36,254 nt of DNA from Rhodanobacteraceae bacterium (lineage in GTDB: Bacteria; Pseudomonadota; Gammaproteobacteria; Xanthomonadales; SZUA-5): NCBI GenBank assembly GCA_016717705.1, contig JADKFD010000101.1, positions 1 to 36,254 of the forward strand, written 5' to 3'. Position 1 is the first letter of the stretch. Every line of letters starts with the position of its first letter. The notes beneath the pieces are model-generated. The model did no database searches, was not told where the DNA came from, and was given only the letters and a program-made list of their open reading frames with translations. Positions 18,856 through 27,390 of the stretch are shown here, in pieces. The position numbers and the translations under genes are program-made.

Positions 18856-20041
18856 ATGACGACCCCCCGCGCGTCGCGTGCTTTGCGCGGCTGGACCGTG
18901 GTGCAACTGATTCCGACGCTGGGTCCGGGTGGCGCCGAGCGCTCGACCATGGAAATTGCGCGCGCGCTCGTCGCCAAGGGTCACCGCTCCGTCGTGATTT
19001 CCGGCGGTGGCCGCTGGGTCACCCGGCTCAAGGCCGAGGGCAGCGAACACCTCACCTTGCCGATCGGCAGCAAGTCGCTGGGACTGATCCGCACCTTGTT
19101 CAAGCTGCGCGCCAGCCTCAAGCGGCTCAAGCCGGACATAGTGCACGCACGCTCGCGGCTGCCGGCCTGGCTGCTGAAATTCGCGCTGGTCGGCTTGCAG
19201 CCGCGCCCGGCGCTGGTGACGACTGTGCACGGGCTGAACTCGGTCTCGGCCTACAGCCGCATCCTGACCAGCGGCGATCGCGTGATCGTGGTGTCGAGTA
19301 CGGCCGGTGCCCATGTCCTCGACCACTATGCCGGACTGGATGCTGCGCGTATCCGCATCATCCCGCGAGGTGCCGATCCGGCCGAATTTCCGCCGGGTTA
19401 CCAGGTCTCCGGACGAGTGGCGCGCGCGGTTCTTCAACGACTATCCGATGCTGCTGGGTGGGCCCCTGCTAACCCTGCCGGGGCGCGGCACGCGGCTCAA
19501 GGGACATGCCGAAGCCATCGAATTGCTGGCGCGCCTGCGCGCCGACGGCGTTCCGGCGCGACTGTTGCTGCTGGGCGTCGACGAGAATCGTCGCGACCGC
19601 TACGGCTCCGAGATGCGGCAATTGGCGCGCGAATACGGCGTGCAGAAGTTCGTGGCGATGAGTCCGTCGCGCGGCGATGTACGCGACATCTTTGCCGTCA
19701 GCGATCTGGTCCTGCAGTTGTCCGTGCGGCCGGAGAGTTTTGGCCGGGTGGTGGCCGAGGCCTTGTGCCAGGGCCGTCCGGTGCTCGGCTACGATCACGG
19801 TGGCGTCGGCGAATTGTTGCGCGAGCTGTATCCCGCCGGTTGCGTGCCGCCGCGCGATCTGGATGCCGCCTGCGAGCGCGCCAAGGCGCTGCTGAACGAT
19901 CCGCCACCGGTGGATTCCACCCGCGTGCCCAAGATCAGCGATCTGCAGCGGCTGACGCTGTCGGTCTACGCTGAACTGTGCAATGGCAGTCCGATCGACG
20001 CGGCCTTCCGGGAGGTCGCTGGAGCGAGCCAGCGCACATGA
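18856..20041 (+). pseudogene. GT4-type glycosyltransferase, interrupted by one frameshift
   Basis: The gene encodes a GT-B fold glycosyltransferase of about 394 residues, likely acting on envelope polysaccharide. The N-terminal half has the acceptor-side start VVQLIPTLGPGGAERSTMEIA, then VVISGGGRWV, PDIVHARSRLPAW and VIVVSSTAG; the second has LLLLGVDENRRDRYG, FVAMSPSRGDV and the nucleotide-sugar motif RPESFGRVVAEALCQGRPVLG. The halves are in different frames: the first runs off near 19401-19410 (ccaggtctcc), where one base too many is present, and the second resumes with SPDEWRARFFNDYP. Removing one base restores a complete protein, so this may be an assembly or sequencing error rather than a dead gene. 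It ends in an ATGA overlap with the next gene and heads a sugar cluster. Confidence 0.8.
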
Positions 20042-21306
20042 CGCCGCGTATGCCGGCGGCGGCATGGGGTTTGCTGGCGCTGCTGTCGGCGGTGCCCGCG
20101 CTGTTGCCGTTTTCGCGCTCGGCCGAAGCGCCGATTCTGCTGGCCGCCGTCATTGGCTTGCTCGCGCTGGTCCGCCGGTGGGAGGGTCTCGTCGCGCACA
20201 GCGCCACGCGCGCACTGATGTTGGCGCTGGCGGTGTATGCCCTGGCGGCGCTGACATCGTCGGTGGATGCGGTCGCGCCGGTAAAGTCGTGGTCAACTGC
20301 CTTGGCCACGCTGCGTCTGCTGGCTTTCGGGCTGGGAATCAGCATCCTCGTTGGACGTGCGCTCGACGCCGGGCTGCAGCCGGCGCAATTGTCGCGGGCA
20401 ATCGCCCTGGCCGCCGCATTGCCGGTGGCGCTCTGGCTGGTGGATGCCTTGTTGCAGTCGGCAACCGGCTGGTCGCTCGGCGGTGGGCTCGACGCGGACC
20501 GCCTGAGCGGCATCTTCGGTGCCGACGACCTCAAGCTCGGGCCGCTGCTGTCGGCCTTGTCGCCGCTTCTGCTGTGGCCCTTGCTGGACGGCCCGCGCTG
20601 GCGCCTGGCGGCGACTTACCTGGCATTGCTGGTGGTGGTGCTGCTCGCTGGCGCGCGCGCCGGCTGGATCAACTACGCGCTGGTCAGCGTCTGGCTGGCA
20701 TGGCGACTGGCGCGCGGATCGTGGAAGGCGCTTTTGGGCTGGGCTGCTGCGGGGCTGTTGGCGGCCAGCGCGTTTGCGGCGATCGGCTACCAGACTTCGC
20801 AGAGCTTTCGCGCGCGCGTCGATCGCACGCTGGCGGCTGGCGACGGCCAGGTCGATGTCGCCCTCGCCGGGCGCACGCCGATCTGGCAAACCGCGCTGCG
20901 GATGGCTCGCGCCCATCCGCTCAACGGCGTCGGCGTGCGCGGATTCCGCTATGCCTACCCGGATTACGCCGATGCGGGCGACCCCTGGGTCGATCCGCTG
21001 ACCCACACCGGCGCCGCCCACGCCCATCAGATCGTGCTGGAATTGCTGACAGAGACCGGCATCCTCGGTCTTGGTCTGTGGCTGGCAGCGGCGGCGTGGC
21101 TATGGCGCTGCTCGCGGGGCAGCCTCGGCGTGGCGCACGCCAGCGCGCCCTGGATTGCGCTGGCGGTGCTCACATTTCCGTTGAACACCCATCTCGCTTT
21201 CTACTCGGCGTTCATGGGCATCGTGCTGGCCTGGTTGCTGACCCTGGCCTGCGTGCAAGTGCGCCTGCAGGCAGGCGCACCCATGGTTGAAGGGCAACAG
21301 CGATGA
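20038..21306 (+). CDS. O-antigen ligase / Wzy-like polytopic membrane protein
   Basis: The 422-residue protein is a polytopic inner-membrane protein of the Wzy_C / O-antigen-ligase family, which joins or polymerises lipid-linked sugar chains on the periplasmic side. It has about ten hydrophobic helices, a large periplasmic loop around 265-325, and the family motif area GRTPIWQTALRMARAHPLNG followed by GVGVRGFRYAYPDY, then HAHQIVLELLTETGILG, with conserved His. Whether it is WaaL (ligase) or Wzy (polymerase) cannot be settled from sequence alone. ATG at 20038 overlaps the previous stop (ATGA), and its own stop overlaps the next start (ATGA), so the three genes are one operon. Confidence 0.85.
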   Translation: MTPRMPAAAWGLLALLSAVPALLPFSRSAEAPILLAAVIGLLALVRRWEGLVAHSATRALMLALAVYALAALTSSVDAVAPVKSWSTALATLRLLAFGLGISILVGRALDAGLQPAQLSRAIALAAALPVALWLVDALLQSATGWSLGGGLDADRLSGIFGADDLKLGPLLSALSPLLLWPLLDGPRWRLAATYLALLVVVLLAGARAGWINYALVSVWLAWRLARGSWKALLGWAAAGLLAASAFAAIGYQTSQSFRARVDRTLAAGDGQVDVALAGRTPIWQTALRMARAHPLNGVGVRGFRYAYPDYADAGDPWVDPLTHTGAAHAHQIVLELLTETGILGLGLWLAAAAWLWRCSRGSLGVAHASAPWIALAVLTFPLNTHLAFYSAFMGIVLAWLLTLACVQVRLQAGAPMVEGQQR

Positions 21307-22112
21307 ATACGACGGGCGTGGCGCCTGGCAACGACGACGTAGCGGATCGCGAGCCGATTTCCGTGGTGGTCACTACCCTCAACAACGCGACCACGCTCGA
21401 CAAGTGTCTGGCCAGCGTCGGGTTTGCCAACGAGATCGTGCTGGTCGATTCCGGCAGCACGGATGCCACCCTGAGCATCGCCGCGGCCCGCGGGTGTCGC
21501 ATCCTGCACAAGCCTTTCGCCGGTTACGGCCCGCAAAAGCAGTGGGCCATCGAGCAGACCCGGCATCGCTATGTCCTGCTGCTGGATGCCGACGAGTGGG
21601 TCCCGGACGACTGTCAGGCGGAGATTCTCGCCTTGCTGCAAGGGATCGCCCGCGGCGCGCCGGCGCTCGCCGGCTATCGCCTGCCGCGCCGCGAGCTGAT
21701 CTTCTGGCAGTACCAGCATCGCAGCGCCCGGCTCAATACACATCTGCGACTGGTCGATCGCACGCGCTTTCGGATGAGCGCGTCGACCGTGCATGCGGCG
21801 CCGGAAGTCGATGGCCCAGTGGGTTCGATCGCCGCCGCCTTCTGCCACGATGGCGAGCCGGACATCCACACCAAAGTCGCCAAGATCAACGCCTATTCGA
21901 CAGGACTGGTGGACGACAAGCTCGAAGCGGGCGTGCATTTCGTGCGTGCGCGGATGCTGCTGTATCCGCCGTGGCACTTCCTGCGCCAGTATCTGGGCAA
22001 GCGCCAGTTCCTGGATGGTTGGGCCGGATTCGTGCAGAGCGTGGTTGCAGCCTTCTACGTGTTCCTCAAGTACGCCAAGGTTTATGAAGTCCGACGCCGA
22101 AATCGCCGCTGA
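21303..22112 (+). CDS. Family 2 glycosyltransferase (WaaE/KdtX-like)
   Basis: The 269-residue protein is a GT-A fold glycosyltransferase of the type used in lipopolysaccharide core assembly. The nucleotide-sugar fold is clear: ISVVVTTLNNATTLDKCLAS at 19-38, EIVLVDSGSTD at 44-54 and the metal-binding DADEW at 95-99. The sequence RLPRRELIFWQYQH and the later FLDGWAGFVQSVVAAFYVFLKYAKVYE match the WaaE/KdtX-like subfamily (beta-1,4-glucosyltransferase acting on core heptose), but the actual sugar is not known. It starts within the stop of the ligase-like gene (ATGA) and overlaps the following acyltransferase gene by 29 bases. Confidence 0.88.
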   Translation: MNTTGVAPGNDDVADREPISVVVTTLNNATTLDKCLASVGFANEIVLVDSGSTDATLSIAAARGCRILHKPFAGYGPQKQWAIEQTRHRYVLLLDADEWVPDDCQAEILALLQGIARGAPALAGYRLPRRELIFWQYQHRSARLNTHLRLVDRTRFRMSASTVHAAPEVDGPVGSIAAAFCHDGEPDIHTKVAKINAYSTGLVDDKLEAGVHFVRARMLLYPPWHFLRQYLGKRQFLDGWAGFVQSVVAAFYVFLKYAKVYEVRRRNRR

Positions 22113-23436
22113 GACACTCGGCATCGGCTGGCGCCTGCTGTTTGCGCTGGCGCGCACGGTCGCGCGGCTGCCCTACCGCTGGCAGATGGCCATCGCCCAT
22201 GTCTGCTCGTGGCCCTTGGCAGCCGCCGCCGGCAAGCGTCGGGCGATCGTCGCGGCGAACATCGCGCTGTGTTTTCCGGATCTGGACGCGGCCGCCCAGG
22301 CTCGTATGGTCGGCCGCAACCTGCGCTCGACGGCGGTGAGCCTGTTCGAGACCAGCATGGCCTGGTTTGCGCCGCGCAGCGTCACCGCCGGCATCGTCGC
22401 GGTCGACGGCGTCGAACATCTGGAAAAGGCGTTGGCGGCGGGCAAGGGTGCGCTGTGCCTGTACAGCCACTTCACCATGATCGAACTCGGCGGGCGCCTG
22501 CTCAGCGAGGCTCTGGGCCGGCCGATGCACCAGATGGTGCGGCGGCACAACAATCCGGCCATCGAGGCCGTCATCGACCAGGGGCGCCGCGCCTTTTGCG
22601 AGCGCACGTTGGAGAAGAAGGACCTCGGCGATCTGCTGCGCTCGCTGCGCGAGGGCCATCCGGTTGGCTATGCGCCGGACCAGAACTTCAACCTGCACAT
22701 GGCTTTCGTGCCCTTCTTCGGCCAGCCGGCGGCAACCCTGACGATGACCAGTCGCATCGCCCGCCTGTCGCGTGCGCCGGTGCTGTGCGTGTGGATCACG
22801 CGCCAGCCGTCTGGTTATGGTTACCGCCTGCGCGTGGACCCGCCGCTGGCACAGTTTCCGAGTGCCGATCCAGTCGCCGACACCGCACGCATCATCGCGT
22901 TGCTGGAAACGGAGGTCCGCAAGACGCCGGATCAGTACCTGTGGGCACACCGGCGCTTCAAGACGCGGCCGGACGGGATGGCGTCGGCGTATGCGGAGGA
23001 GTTGTTGAAGGAAGCGGCATCGGGAAACGTGAAACGTCCACCGATGTGGGGATGGCGACGTATACGTCAGATTGAGCGCGGCAAATTGACGTTTCACGTT
23101 TCACGTTTGACCTTCTGCGCTGAACCTCCCAGGAAAATCCGCTCAAATTGCCATGCTGATCGACACCACCATCCCCCTGCGCTGGCGCGATCTCGACGCC
23201 TACAACCACGTCAACAACTCGCTGTTCCTGAGCTTCCTCGAAGAGGCGCGGATCCAGTGGTTCGAGAGCTTCCCGGCGCCGTGGCGCTGTGCCGAATACG
23301 AACCCATCCTGGCGGCCGCCAACATCAATTTCCGCCGCCCGATCCTGTATCCGGAAACCCTGCGCGTGCGCCTGGCGACCGAACGGATTGGTCGCAGCAG
23401 CCTGACCGTGGCCCATCGCATCACGGCCGCTGGTGA
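22084..23436 (+). CDS. LpxL/HtrB-type lipid A acyltransferase with run-on C-terminus
   Basis: The first 305 or so residues are a lysophospholipid/lipid A late acyltransferase (LpxL/LpxM family), which adds a secondary acyl chain to lipid A or a related lipid. The catalytic HX4E is His129-Glu134 (SHFTMIE); the family motifs APDQN (197-201) and WAHRRFK (about 289-295) are also present. ATG at 22084 overlaps the GT2 gene by 29 bases. The frame then stays open for about 145 more residues that look non-protein-like and run across the thioesterase gene in another phase to a stop at 23434-23436. The natural stop seems to have been lost near 23020, exactly where an inverted repeat (23024-23102) begins. 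Confidence 0.87.
   Translation: MKSDAEIAAETLGIGWRLLFALARTVARLPYRWQMAIAHVCSWPLAAAAGKRRAIVAANIALCFPDLDAAAQARMVGRNLRSTAVSLFETSMAWFAPRSVTAGIVAVDGVEHLEKALAAGKGALCLYSHFTMIELGGRLLSEALGRPMHQMVRRHNNPAIEAVIDQGRRAFCERTLEKKDLGDLLRSLREGHPVGYAPDQNFNLHMAFVPFFGQPAATLTMTSRIARLSRAPVLCVWITRQPSGYGYRLRVDPPLAQFPSADPVADTARIIALLETEVRKTPDQYLWAHRRFKTRPDGMASAYAEELLKEAASGNVKRPPMWGWRRIRQIERGKLTFHVSRLTFCAEPPRKIRSNCHADRHHHPPALARSRRLQPRQQLAVPELPRRGADPVVRELPGAVALCRIRTHPGGRQHQFPPPDPVSGNPARAPGDRTDWSQQPDRGPSHHGRW
23024..23102. repeat. Inverted repeat at the acyltransferase end
   Basis: GAAACGTGAAACGTC (23024-23038) and its exact reverse complement (23088-23102) flank 49 bases that contain a perfect 12-base palindrome GACGTATACGTC (23057-23068). 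CACGTTT is repeated next to the right arm. It replaces the expected stop of the acyltransferase. Confidence 0.8.
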
Positions 23437-23551
23437 CAGCGACATCCTCTATTCGGATGGCAACACCGTGCTGGTGTGGATCAGTCCGGCCGATGGGCGC
23501 CCGGTGCCCCTGCCAGAGGTCGTGCGTCGGGTCGCCGAAGCTAGCGACTAG
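23153..23551 (+). CDS. Hotdog-fold acyl-CoA thioesterase
   Basis: The 132-residue protein has the 4-hydroxybenzoyl-CoA thioesterase signature of the hotdog fold: LRWRDLDAYNHVNNSLFLSFLEEARIQWF, with the catalytic Asp at 15. Such proteins hydrolyse acyl-CoA or acyl-ACP thioesters; the substrate is not known. It is complete and of normal length. The ribosome binding site before the ATG at 23153 is weak (AGGA lies 18 bases upstream), so translation may depend on the upstream gene, whose open frame runs right across this one in another phase. A PspF-like activator gene follows 32 bases later. Confidence 0.9.
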   Translation: MLIDTTIPLRWRDLDAYNHVNNSLFLSFLEEARIQWFESFPAPWRCAEYEPILAAANINFRRPILYPETLRVRLATERIGRSSLTVAHRITAAGDSDILYSDGNTVLVWISPADGRPVPLPEVVRRVAEASD

Positions 23552-23583
23552 AATCGGCGGCTGACCTTCTGCTGGAAGCACCG

Positions 23584-24657
23584 ATGCCGCCGTCCGACCC
23601 AAACGACCAGAACGATCTGTCGCTGCTCGGTTCGGCGCAGTCCTTCGTCGCCGTCATGGAACAGGTATCGCGCGCGGCGCCGCTGGATCGGCCGGTGCTG
23701 GTGATCGGCGAGCGCGGCACTGGCAAGGAACTGGTCGCGGCGCGCCTGCACTATTTGTCGCGGCGCTGGGATCGGCCCTTCGTCAAGATGAACTGCGCGA
23801 CGCTGGCCGAAACGCTGCTGGAAACCGAATTGTTCGGCCATGAGGCGGGCTCTTTCACGGGCGCCACGAAGCGCCATTTCGGGCGATTCGAGATTGCCCA
23901 TGAGGGCAGCCTGTTCCTCGACGAACTGGCGAATGCCTCGCAGCGCGTGCAGGAGAAAGTGCTGCGGGTGATCGAGTACGGCGAATTCGAGCGTGTCGGT
24001 GGTCGCGAGACCATCCGCACCAATGTGCGCCTGATCGCCGCCACCAACCTCGACCTGCCCAGCGAAGCCAGCGCCGGACGATTTCGCGAGGATCTGCTCG
24101 ATCGCCTGGCCTTCGACGTGATCACCCTGCCGCCGCTGCGCGCGCGCCGCGACGACATCCTGCCGCTGGCCGAGCACTTCGCCACGCGCATGAGTCAGGA
24201 ACTCAAGCGCGATCTGTTTCCCGGCTTCAGCCTGCGCGCCCAGGCGCAACTGCTGGAACATCCGTGGCCGGGCAATGTGCGCGAATTGAAGAACGTGATC
24301 GAGCGCGCGGTCTACCGCATGGACGATGTCGACGAGGCGATCGACTCGATCCTGTTCGATCCCTTCCAGTCGCCGTGGCGACCGACCGGCAAGCGCTTCG
24401 TCGAGACTCCGGCGCCGCCGGCAGGGCCAGCAGCGACGGCGCCCGCTGCCGCCAATGCCGATTGCCCACCGCAGCTACCCGCCGACTTCCGCGCCGAGAT
24501 CGAGCGCATCGAAGTGCAGTGGTTGCAGACGGCGATGCAACAGGCACGCTTCAACCAGCGCAAGGCCGCCGAGTTGCTGTGCCTGAGCTACCACCAGCTG
24601 CGCGGTTATCTGCGCAAGTACAAGCTGGTGGGCGCGGGGGAAGACGACGAATCCTGA
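23584..24657 (+). CDS. pspF: PspF-like sigma-54-dependent transcriptional activator
   Basis: The 357-residue protein is an AAA+ enhancer-binding activator of RNA polymerase sigma-54 with no receiver or sensor domain, as in PspF, the phage-shock activator. Walker A is GERGTGKE (42-49), the sigma-54 contact loop is GSFTGA (89-94) where most members have GAFTGA, and Walker B is LFLDEL (110-115). Further motifs are RLIAATNLDL and HPWPGNVRELKN. After a Pro/Ala-rich linker (about 280-300) a Fis-type helix-turn-helix (FNQRKAAELLCLSYHQLRGYLRKYKL region) ends the protein. GGAAG precedes the ATG at 23584. No pspA, pspB or pspC lies next to it in this window, and a sigma-54 promoter has not been recognised, so the regulon is open. 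Confidence 0.85.
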   Translation: MPPSDPNDQNDLSLLGSAQSFVAVMEQVSRAAPLDRPVLVIGERGTGKELVAARLHYLSRRWDRPFVKMNCATLAETLLETELFGHEAGSFTGATKRHFGRFEIAHEGSLFLDELANASQRVQEKVLRVIEYGEFERVGGRETIRTNVRLIAATNLDLPSEASAGRFREDLLDRLAFDVITLPPLRARRDDILPLAEHFATRMSQELKRDLFPGFSLRAQAQLLEHPWPGNVRELKNVIERAVYRMDDVDEAIDSILFDPFQSPWRPTGKRFVETPAPPAGPAATAPAAANADCPPQLPADFRAEIERIEVQWLQTAMQQARFNQRKAAELLCLSYHQLRGYLRKYKLVGAGEDDES

Positions 24658-24665
24658 GGCACGGC

Positions 24666-24750
24666 GCCGGGGAACGCGCCTGCGGCGCGTACCGCCGGCC
24701 TACCAGAGCTGTTGTAGGCCGGGGTACGCGCCGCAGGCGCGTTCCCCGGC
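24666..24750. repeat. Long inverted repeat, REP-like family D
   Basis: The arms 24666-24703 and 24714-24750 are complementary over 37 bases with a single-base bulge and a 10-base loop. The arm starts GCCGGGGAACGCGCC and ends CGGCCTAC; a shorter relative is at 5655-5692. It lies between the convergent pspF-like and nitroreductase genes. Confidence 0.88.
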
Positions 24751-24774
24751 TCGGGTACGCGAAGAGCTGGGGAC

Positions 24775-24788
24775 TCGCTGCGCGATAC
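24775..24788. repeat. Repeat 14-mer, family E
   Basis: TCGCTGCGCGATAC is found here, again at 33632-33645, and inverted at 5630-5643. Here it continues as CGCGATCTACA, and the CTA in that tail is the reverse of the nitroreductase TAG stop. Confidence 0.6.
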
Positions 24789-24794
24789 CGCGAT

Positions 24795-25382
24795 CTACAA
24801 GATCTGGCAGGCCTCGGCAAACTCAAATCGCGGGCCACGCCGGTGCAGACCGGCGGCGTCGCCATAGCCCAGGTTGACCAGGAAATTGGATCGGACCTCG
24901 GTGCCGGCAAAGAACTCGGCATCGACCTTGGCATTGTTGAAGCCGGACATCGGACCGCAATCGAGGCCCAGCGCGCGCGCGGCCAGTATCAGATAGGCAC
25001 CCTGCAGCGTCCCGTTGCGAAAGCCGCCGGTCTGGATGGCTTCGGGCTTGCCGGCGAACCAGCTGCGCGCATCCGGGGCGTGCGGGAACAGTTTGCCCAG
25101 ATGCTCGTAGAAGGCAAAATCGGTGGCGACGATCACGGTAACCGGTGCCGCCATGGTCTTGTCCAGGTTGCCGGCATCCATGGCCGGACGCAGACGTTCC
25201 TTGGCGGCCGTCGACTTGACGAACACAAAGCGCCCCGGCGAACAGTTGGCGCTGGTTGGCGCCCATTTGAGCGTGTCGTACAGCAGCTGCAGCAGTTCAT
25301 CTGCCACGGGTCGGTCAGCCCAGGCATTGTGGGTGCGCGCAGCAAAGAAGAGTTGCGCCAGTGCGTTGTCGTCGAGGGTCAT
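24795..25382 (-). CDS. Nitroreductase family protein, RutE/YdfI-like
   Basis: The 195-residue protein fits the small FMN-dependent nitroreductase family and is closest in feature to RutE (putative malonic semialdehyde reductase of pyrimidine degradation, 196 residues in E. coli). Signatures are THNAWADRPVADELLQLLYD, then APTSANCSPGRFVFVKS at 41-57 for FMN binding, and later LILAARALGLDCGPMSGF. No other rut genes are present, so the assignment to pyrimidine breakdown is doubtful and a general NAD(P)H-dependent reductase is as likely. ATG at 25382 gives the standard start; the frame is open upstream to 25649 but that part is unlike the family. It is divergent from the ELM1-like gene across 260 bases. 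Its stop lies inside a repeat. Confidence 0.82.
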   Translation of the reverse strand: MTLDDNALAQLFFAARTHNAWADRPVADELLQLLYDTLKWAPTSANCSPGRFVFVKSTAAKERLRPAMDAGNLDKTMAAPVTVIVATDFAFYEHLGKLFPHAPDARSWFAGKPEAIQTGGFRNGTLQGAYLILAARALGLDCGPMSGFNNAKVDAEFFAGTEVRSNFLVNLGYGDAAGLHRRGPRFEFAEACQIL

Positions 25383-25642
25383 GGGCGGATCCAGCAGATT
25401 GAACAGGCGCGCATCATAGGCGGACGACAGCCGGCTGGAGGTGATGATCGCCGCGACAAGCTGATCGGCGATGCGCAAGGCGTCCGGACAAAGTCCGGAT
25501 CCACGCCTGCCTCGATGCTGCTCCCGGTGGGTTTGGACCTTGTCCCAACGCTGTGCAGTTCCGCCGTCAGGCGTGGAGAACAGTTCGAACCCGTCGGCAA
25601 CCAGCGGCCGCCAACGAGCTCGCGGCGCCGTATGCTCGGGCC

Positions 25643-26602
25643 ATGACATTGGCCCCCTCGATTGCGGTGGTGAGCGACGGCGCAGCCGGCAACGAACTGC
25701 AGGCTCTGGCGCTGGCCGGTGTGCTCAGCAGCGCGCCGCCGCGCGTCTGGCAGTTGCAGCCCGGCTGGCCCTATGCGGTGCTGGTGCCGCAGTTCGCACC
25801 GGTGCTGGCACCGCAACAGTGGCGACCGCCGCTGATCGAGACGCCGTGGCCCGACATTGCCATCGGCGCCGGGCGCATTGGTGCCGCCGCATTGCTGACA
25901 CTCAAACGCGCCAGCAGCGGGCGCACTCGCACGGTGCAGATCCTGAATCCGCGCATCGACCCGGCACGCTTCGACCTGGTCATCGCGCCTGCGCATGATC
26001 GTTTGTTCGGCGCCAATGTGATCTCGGTCGAGGGCTCGCTGCATGCCATCGATGCCGCCTGGCTGGCGCGCGAACGTCTGGGCAGCGAGCAGCTTCGACG
26101 CCTGCAGGGCCCGCGCACGGTGGTACTGGTCGGCGGACACCGCCGCGGCGTCAGCATCGATCGACGCAGCTTCGTGCGTCTCGCGCATGCGCTGGAGAAC
26201 TGGCGCCTGCGCGAGCCCGGCAGCCTGATCGTGATTGGTTCGCGGCGCACACCGTCGGCCTGGTCGCGGCGTTTGCGGCGCATGTTCAAGAACGCCGATG
26301 TGCTGTGGTTCGGCGCCAGCGATGGCGAAAATCCCTATCGCGGCGCGCTCGCCTGGGGCGATCGCTTCATCGTGACCGCCGATTCGGTGAACATGCAGAG
26401 CGAGGCGCTGGCGACCGGCAAACCGGTCTACAGCCTGTGCGAAAGCGTGCCGACCGGCAAGATCGGGCGCTTCCATCGCGCGCTGGTCGAGTCGGGTCGG
26501 TTACGGCCGCTGAGCAAGGACCCGGCGACCTGGAGCTATCCGCCGCTGCGGGAGCTGGAGAGGATCACGCCCTTGCTGCGTGAGCGGCTGGGCCTGGGGT
26601 AG
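25643..26602 (+). CDS. ELM1/GtrOC1-family protein, mitochondrial fission ELM1-like
   Basis: The 319-residue protein belongs to the ELM1/GtrOC1 family (DUF1022), a GT-B-like group found next to lipopolysaccharide genes in proteobacteria. Visible features are VVSDGAAGNELQALALAG at the start, then AGRIGAAALLTLKR, QILNPRIDPARFDLVIAPAHDRL and the C-terminal ADSVNMQSEALATGKPVY which resembles a nucleotide-sugar site. It is probably an envelope sugar-transfer or modification protein; the reaction is not established. ATG at 25643 is preceded by TATGCT (25631-25636), a possible -10 box, which would give an almost leaderless mRNA. Family A REP elements follow directly after the stop. Confidence 0.82.
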   Translation: MTLAPSIAVVSDGAAGNELQALALAGVLSSAPPRVWQLQPGWPYAVLVPQFAPVLAPQQWRPPLIETPWPDIAIGAGRIGAAALLTLKRASSGRTRTVQILNPRIDPARFDLVIAPAHDRLFGANVISVEGSLHAIDAAWLARERLGSEQLRRLQGPRTVVLVGGHRRGVSIDRRSFVRLAHALENWRLREPGSLIVIGSRRTPSAWSRRLRRMFKNADVLWFGASDGENPYRGALAWGDRFIVTADSVNMQSEALATGKPVYSLCESVPTGKIGRFHRALVESGRLRPLSKDPATWSYPPLRELERITPLLRERLGLG

Positions 26603-26614
26603 GTGGTCGCTAAT

Positions 26615-26697
26615 GTAGGTCACGTTGCCCGCCCTGCGGGCTACGTGACAAGGCTGCGAAGTCACGTAGGCCGAAAAGCACGGCCAACGTGACCTAC
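26615..26697. repeat. Inverted pair of REP-like elements, family A
   Basis: Copy 1 (26615-26649) begins GTAGGTCACGTTGCCCGC and ends GCGGGCTACGTGAC. Copy 2 (26661-26697) is inverted, starts GTCACGTAGGCCG and ends CGGCCAACGTGACCTAC. Together they form a REP pair between the convergent ELM1-like and SRPBCC genes; the third copy is at 130-165. Confidence 0.88.
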
Positions 26698-26731
26698 GTT
26701 CATGGCAAGCCACCGAAACGGATGCCGGGAT

Positions 26732-27325
26732 TTACTCCGTCGGCTCAGGCTCCGGTTCGTCGCCGTCCGCTGATTCCGCTGGCGGCGCAGGAGTGGGCGC
26801 CTTTTCGACGACAGCCTTCAACTGCGCCAGACCCTTCTCGTAGTCGGCGCCGACGAACTTGTCCAGCACCAGTCCGAAGTAACGCCCGGCCAGGTCGTAG
26901 CCGAAGGCGCTTTCCAGCGTCCAGGTCACGCGCGTGCCGTTGCCCTCGGGAGCCAGCAGCATCTCGACCTTGGACGGCGTCATGTCGCCGAACTGCAGTT
27001 CGATGGCAACCCGCTTGTCGGGCTCCGACGCGGTGATCGTCTGGCTGCCGCTGCCGACCTGGTCATTGCCCGACCATTTCATGTTGGCGCCGACGCCGCT
27101 GGCCGGTCCGCTGTAGCTGTACTTCGCGTTGGGGTCGATGGCGTGCCACGGCGACCACTCGTTGAAGCGCTCGAAGGAATTGACCACCGGGAAGATCAGG
27201 TCAGGCGAGCGCTCGATGACAATCGAACGCTCGACGCGTGCCGAGGAGGGCAGGAACAGACCGGCAATCGCCAGCAGCACGAACAGGCCGATGAGGCCGA
27301 TTAGCAGGGTCTTGAGGAATTTCAT
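26732..27325 (-). CDS. SRPBCC-family (polyketide cyclase/START-like) membrane-anchored protein
   Basis: The 197-residue protein has one N-terminal transmembrane helix (about 5-25, KTLLIGLIGLFVLLAIAGLFL), then an SRPBCC domain typical of small ligand-binding proteins: VERSIVIERSPDLIFPVVNSFERFNEWSPW, then GPASGVGANMKWSG, GSQTITASEPDKRVAIELQF and VTWTLESAFGYDLAGRYFGL. The tail is Pro/Glu-rich. The ligand is unknown. The ATG at 27325 begins a normal membrane anchor. It is separated from the deaminase gene upstream on the same strand by 179 bases filled largely with REP-like repeats. Confidence 0.88.
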   Translation of the reverse strand: MKFLKTLLIGLIGLFVLLAIAGLFLPSSARVERSIVIERSPDLIFPVVNSFERFNEWSPWHAIDPNAKYSYSGPASGVGANMKWSGNDQVGSGSQTITASEPDKRVAIELQFGDMTPSKVEMLLAPEGNGTRVTWTLESAFGYDLAGRYFGLVLDKFVGADYEKGLAQLKAVVEKAPTPAPPAESADGDEPEPEPTE

Positions 27326-27390
27326 GGGCGGGCTCGCGCGGGCGGAATGTCAATGCTATGTCAAGATCGACCCGTCGAAGCATCTGTCGT

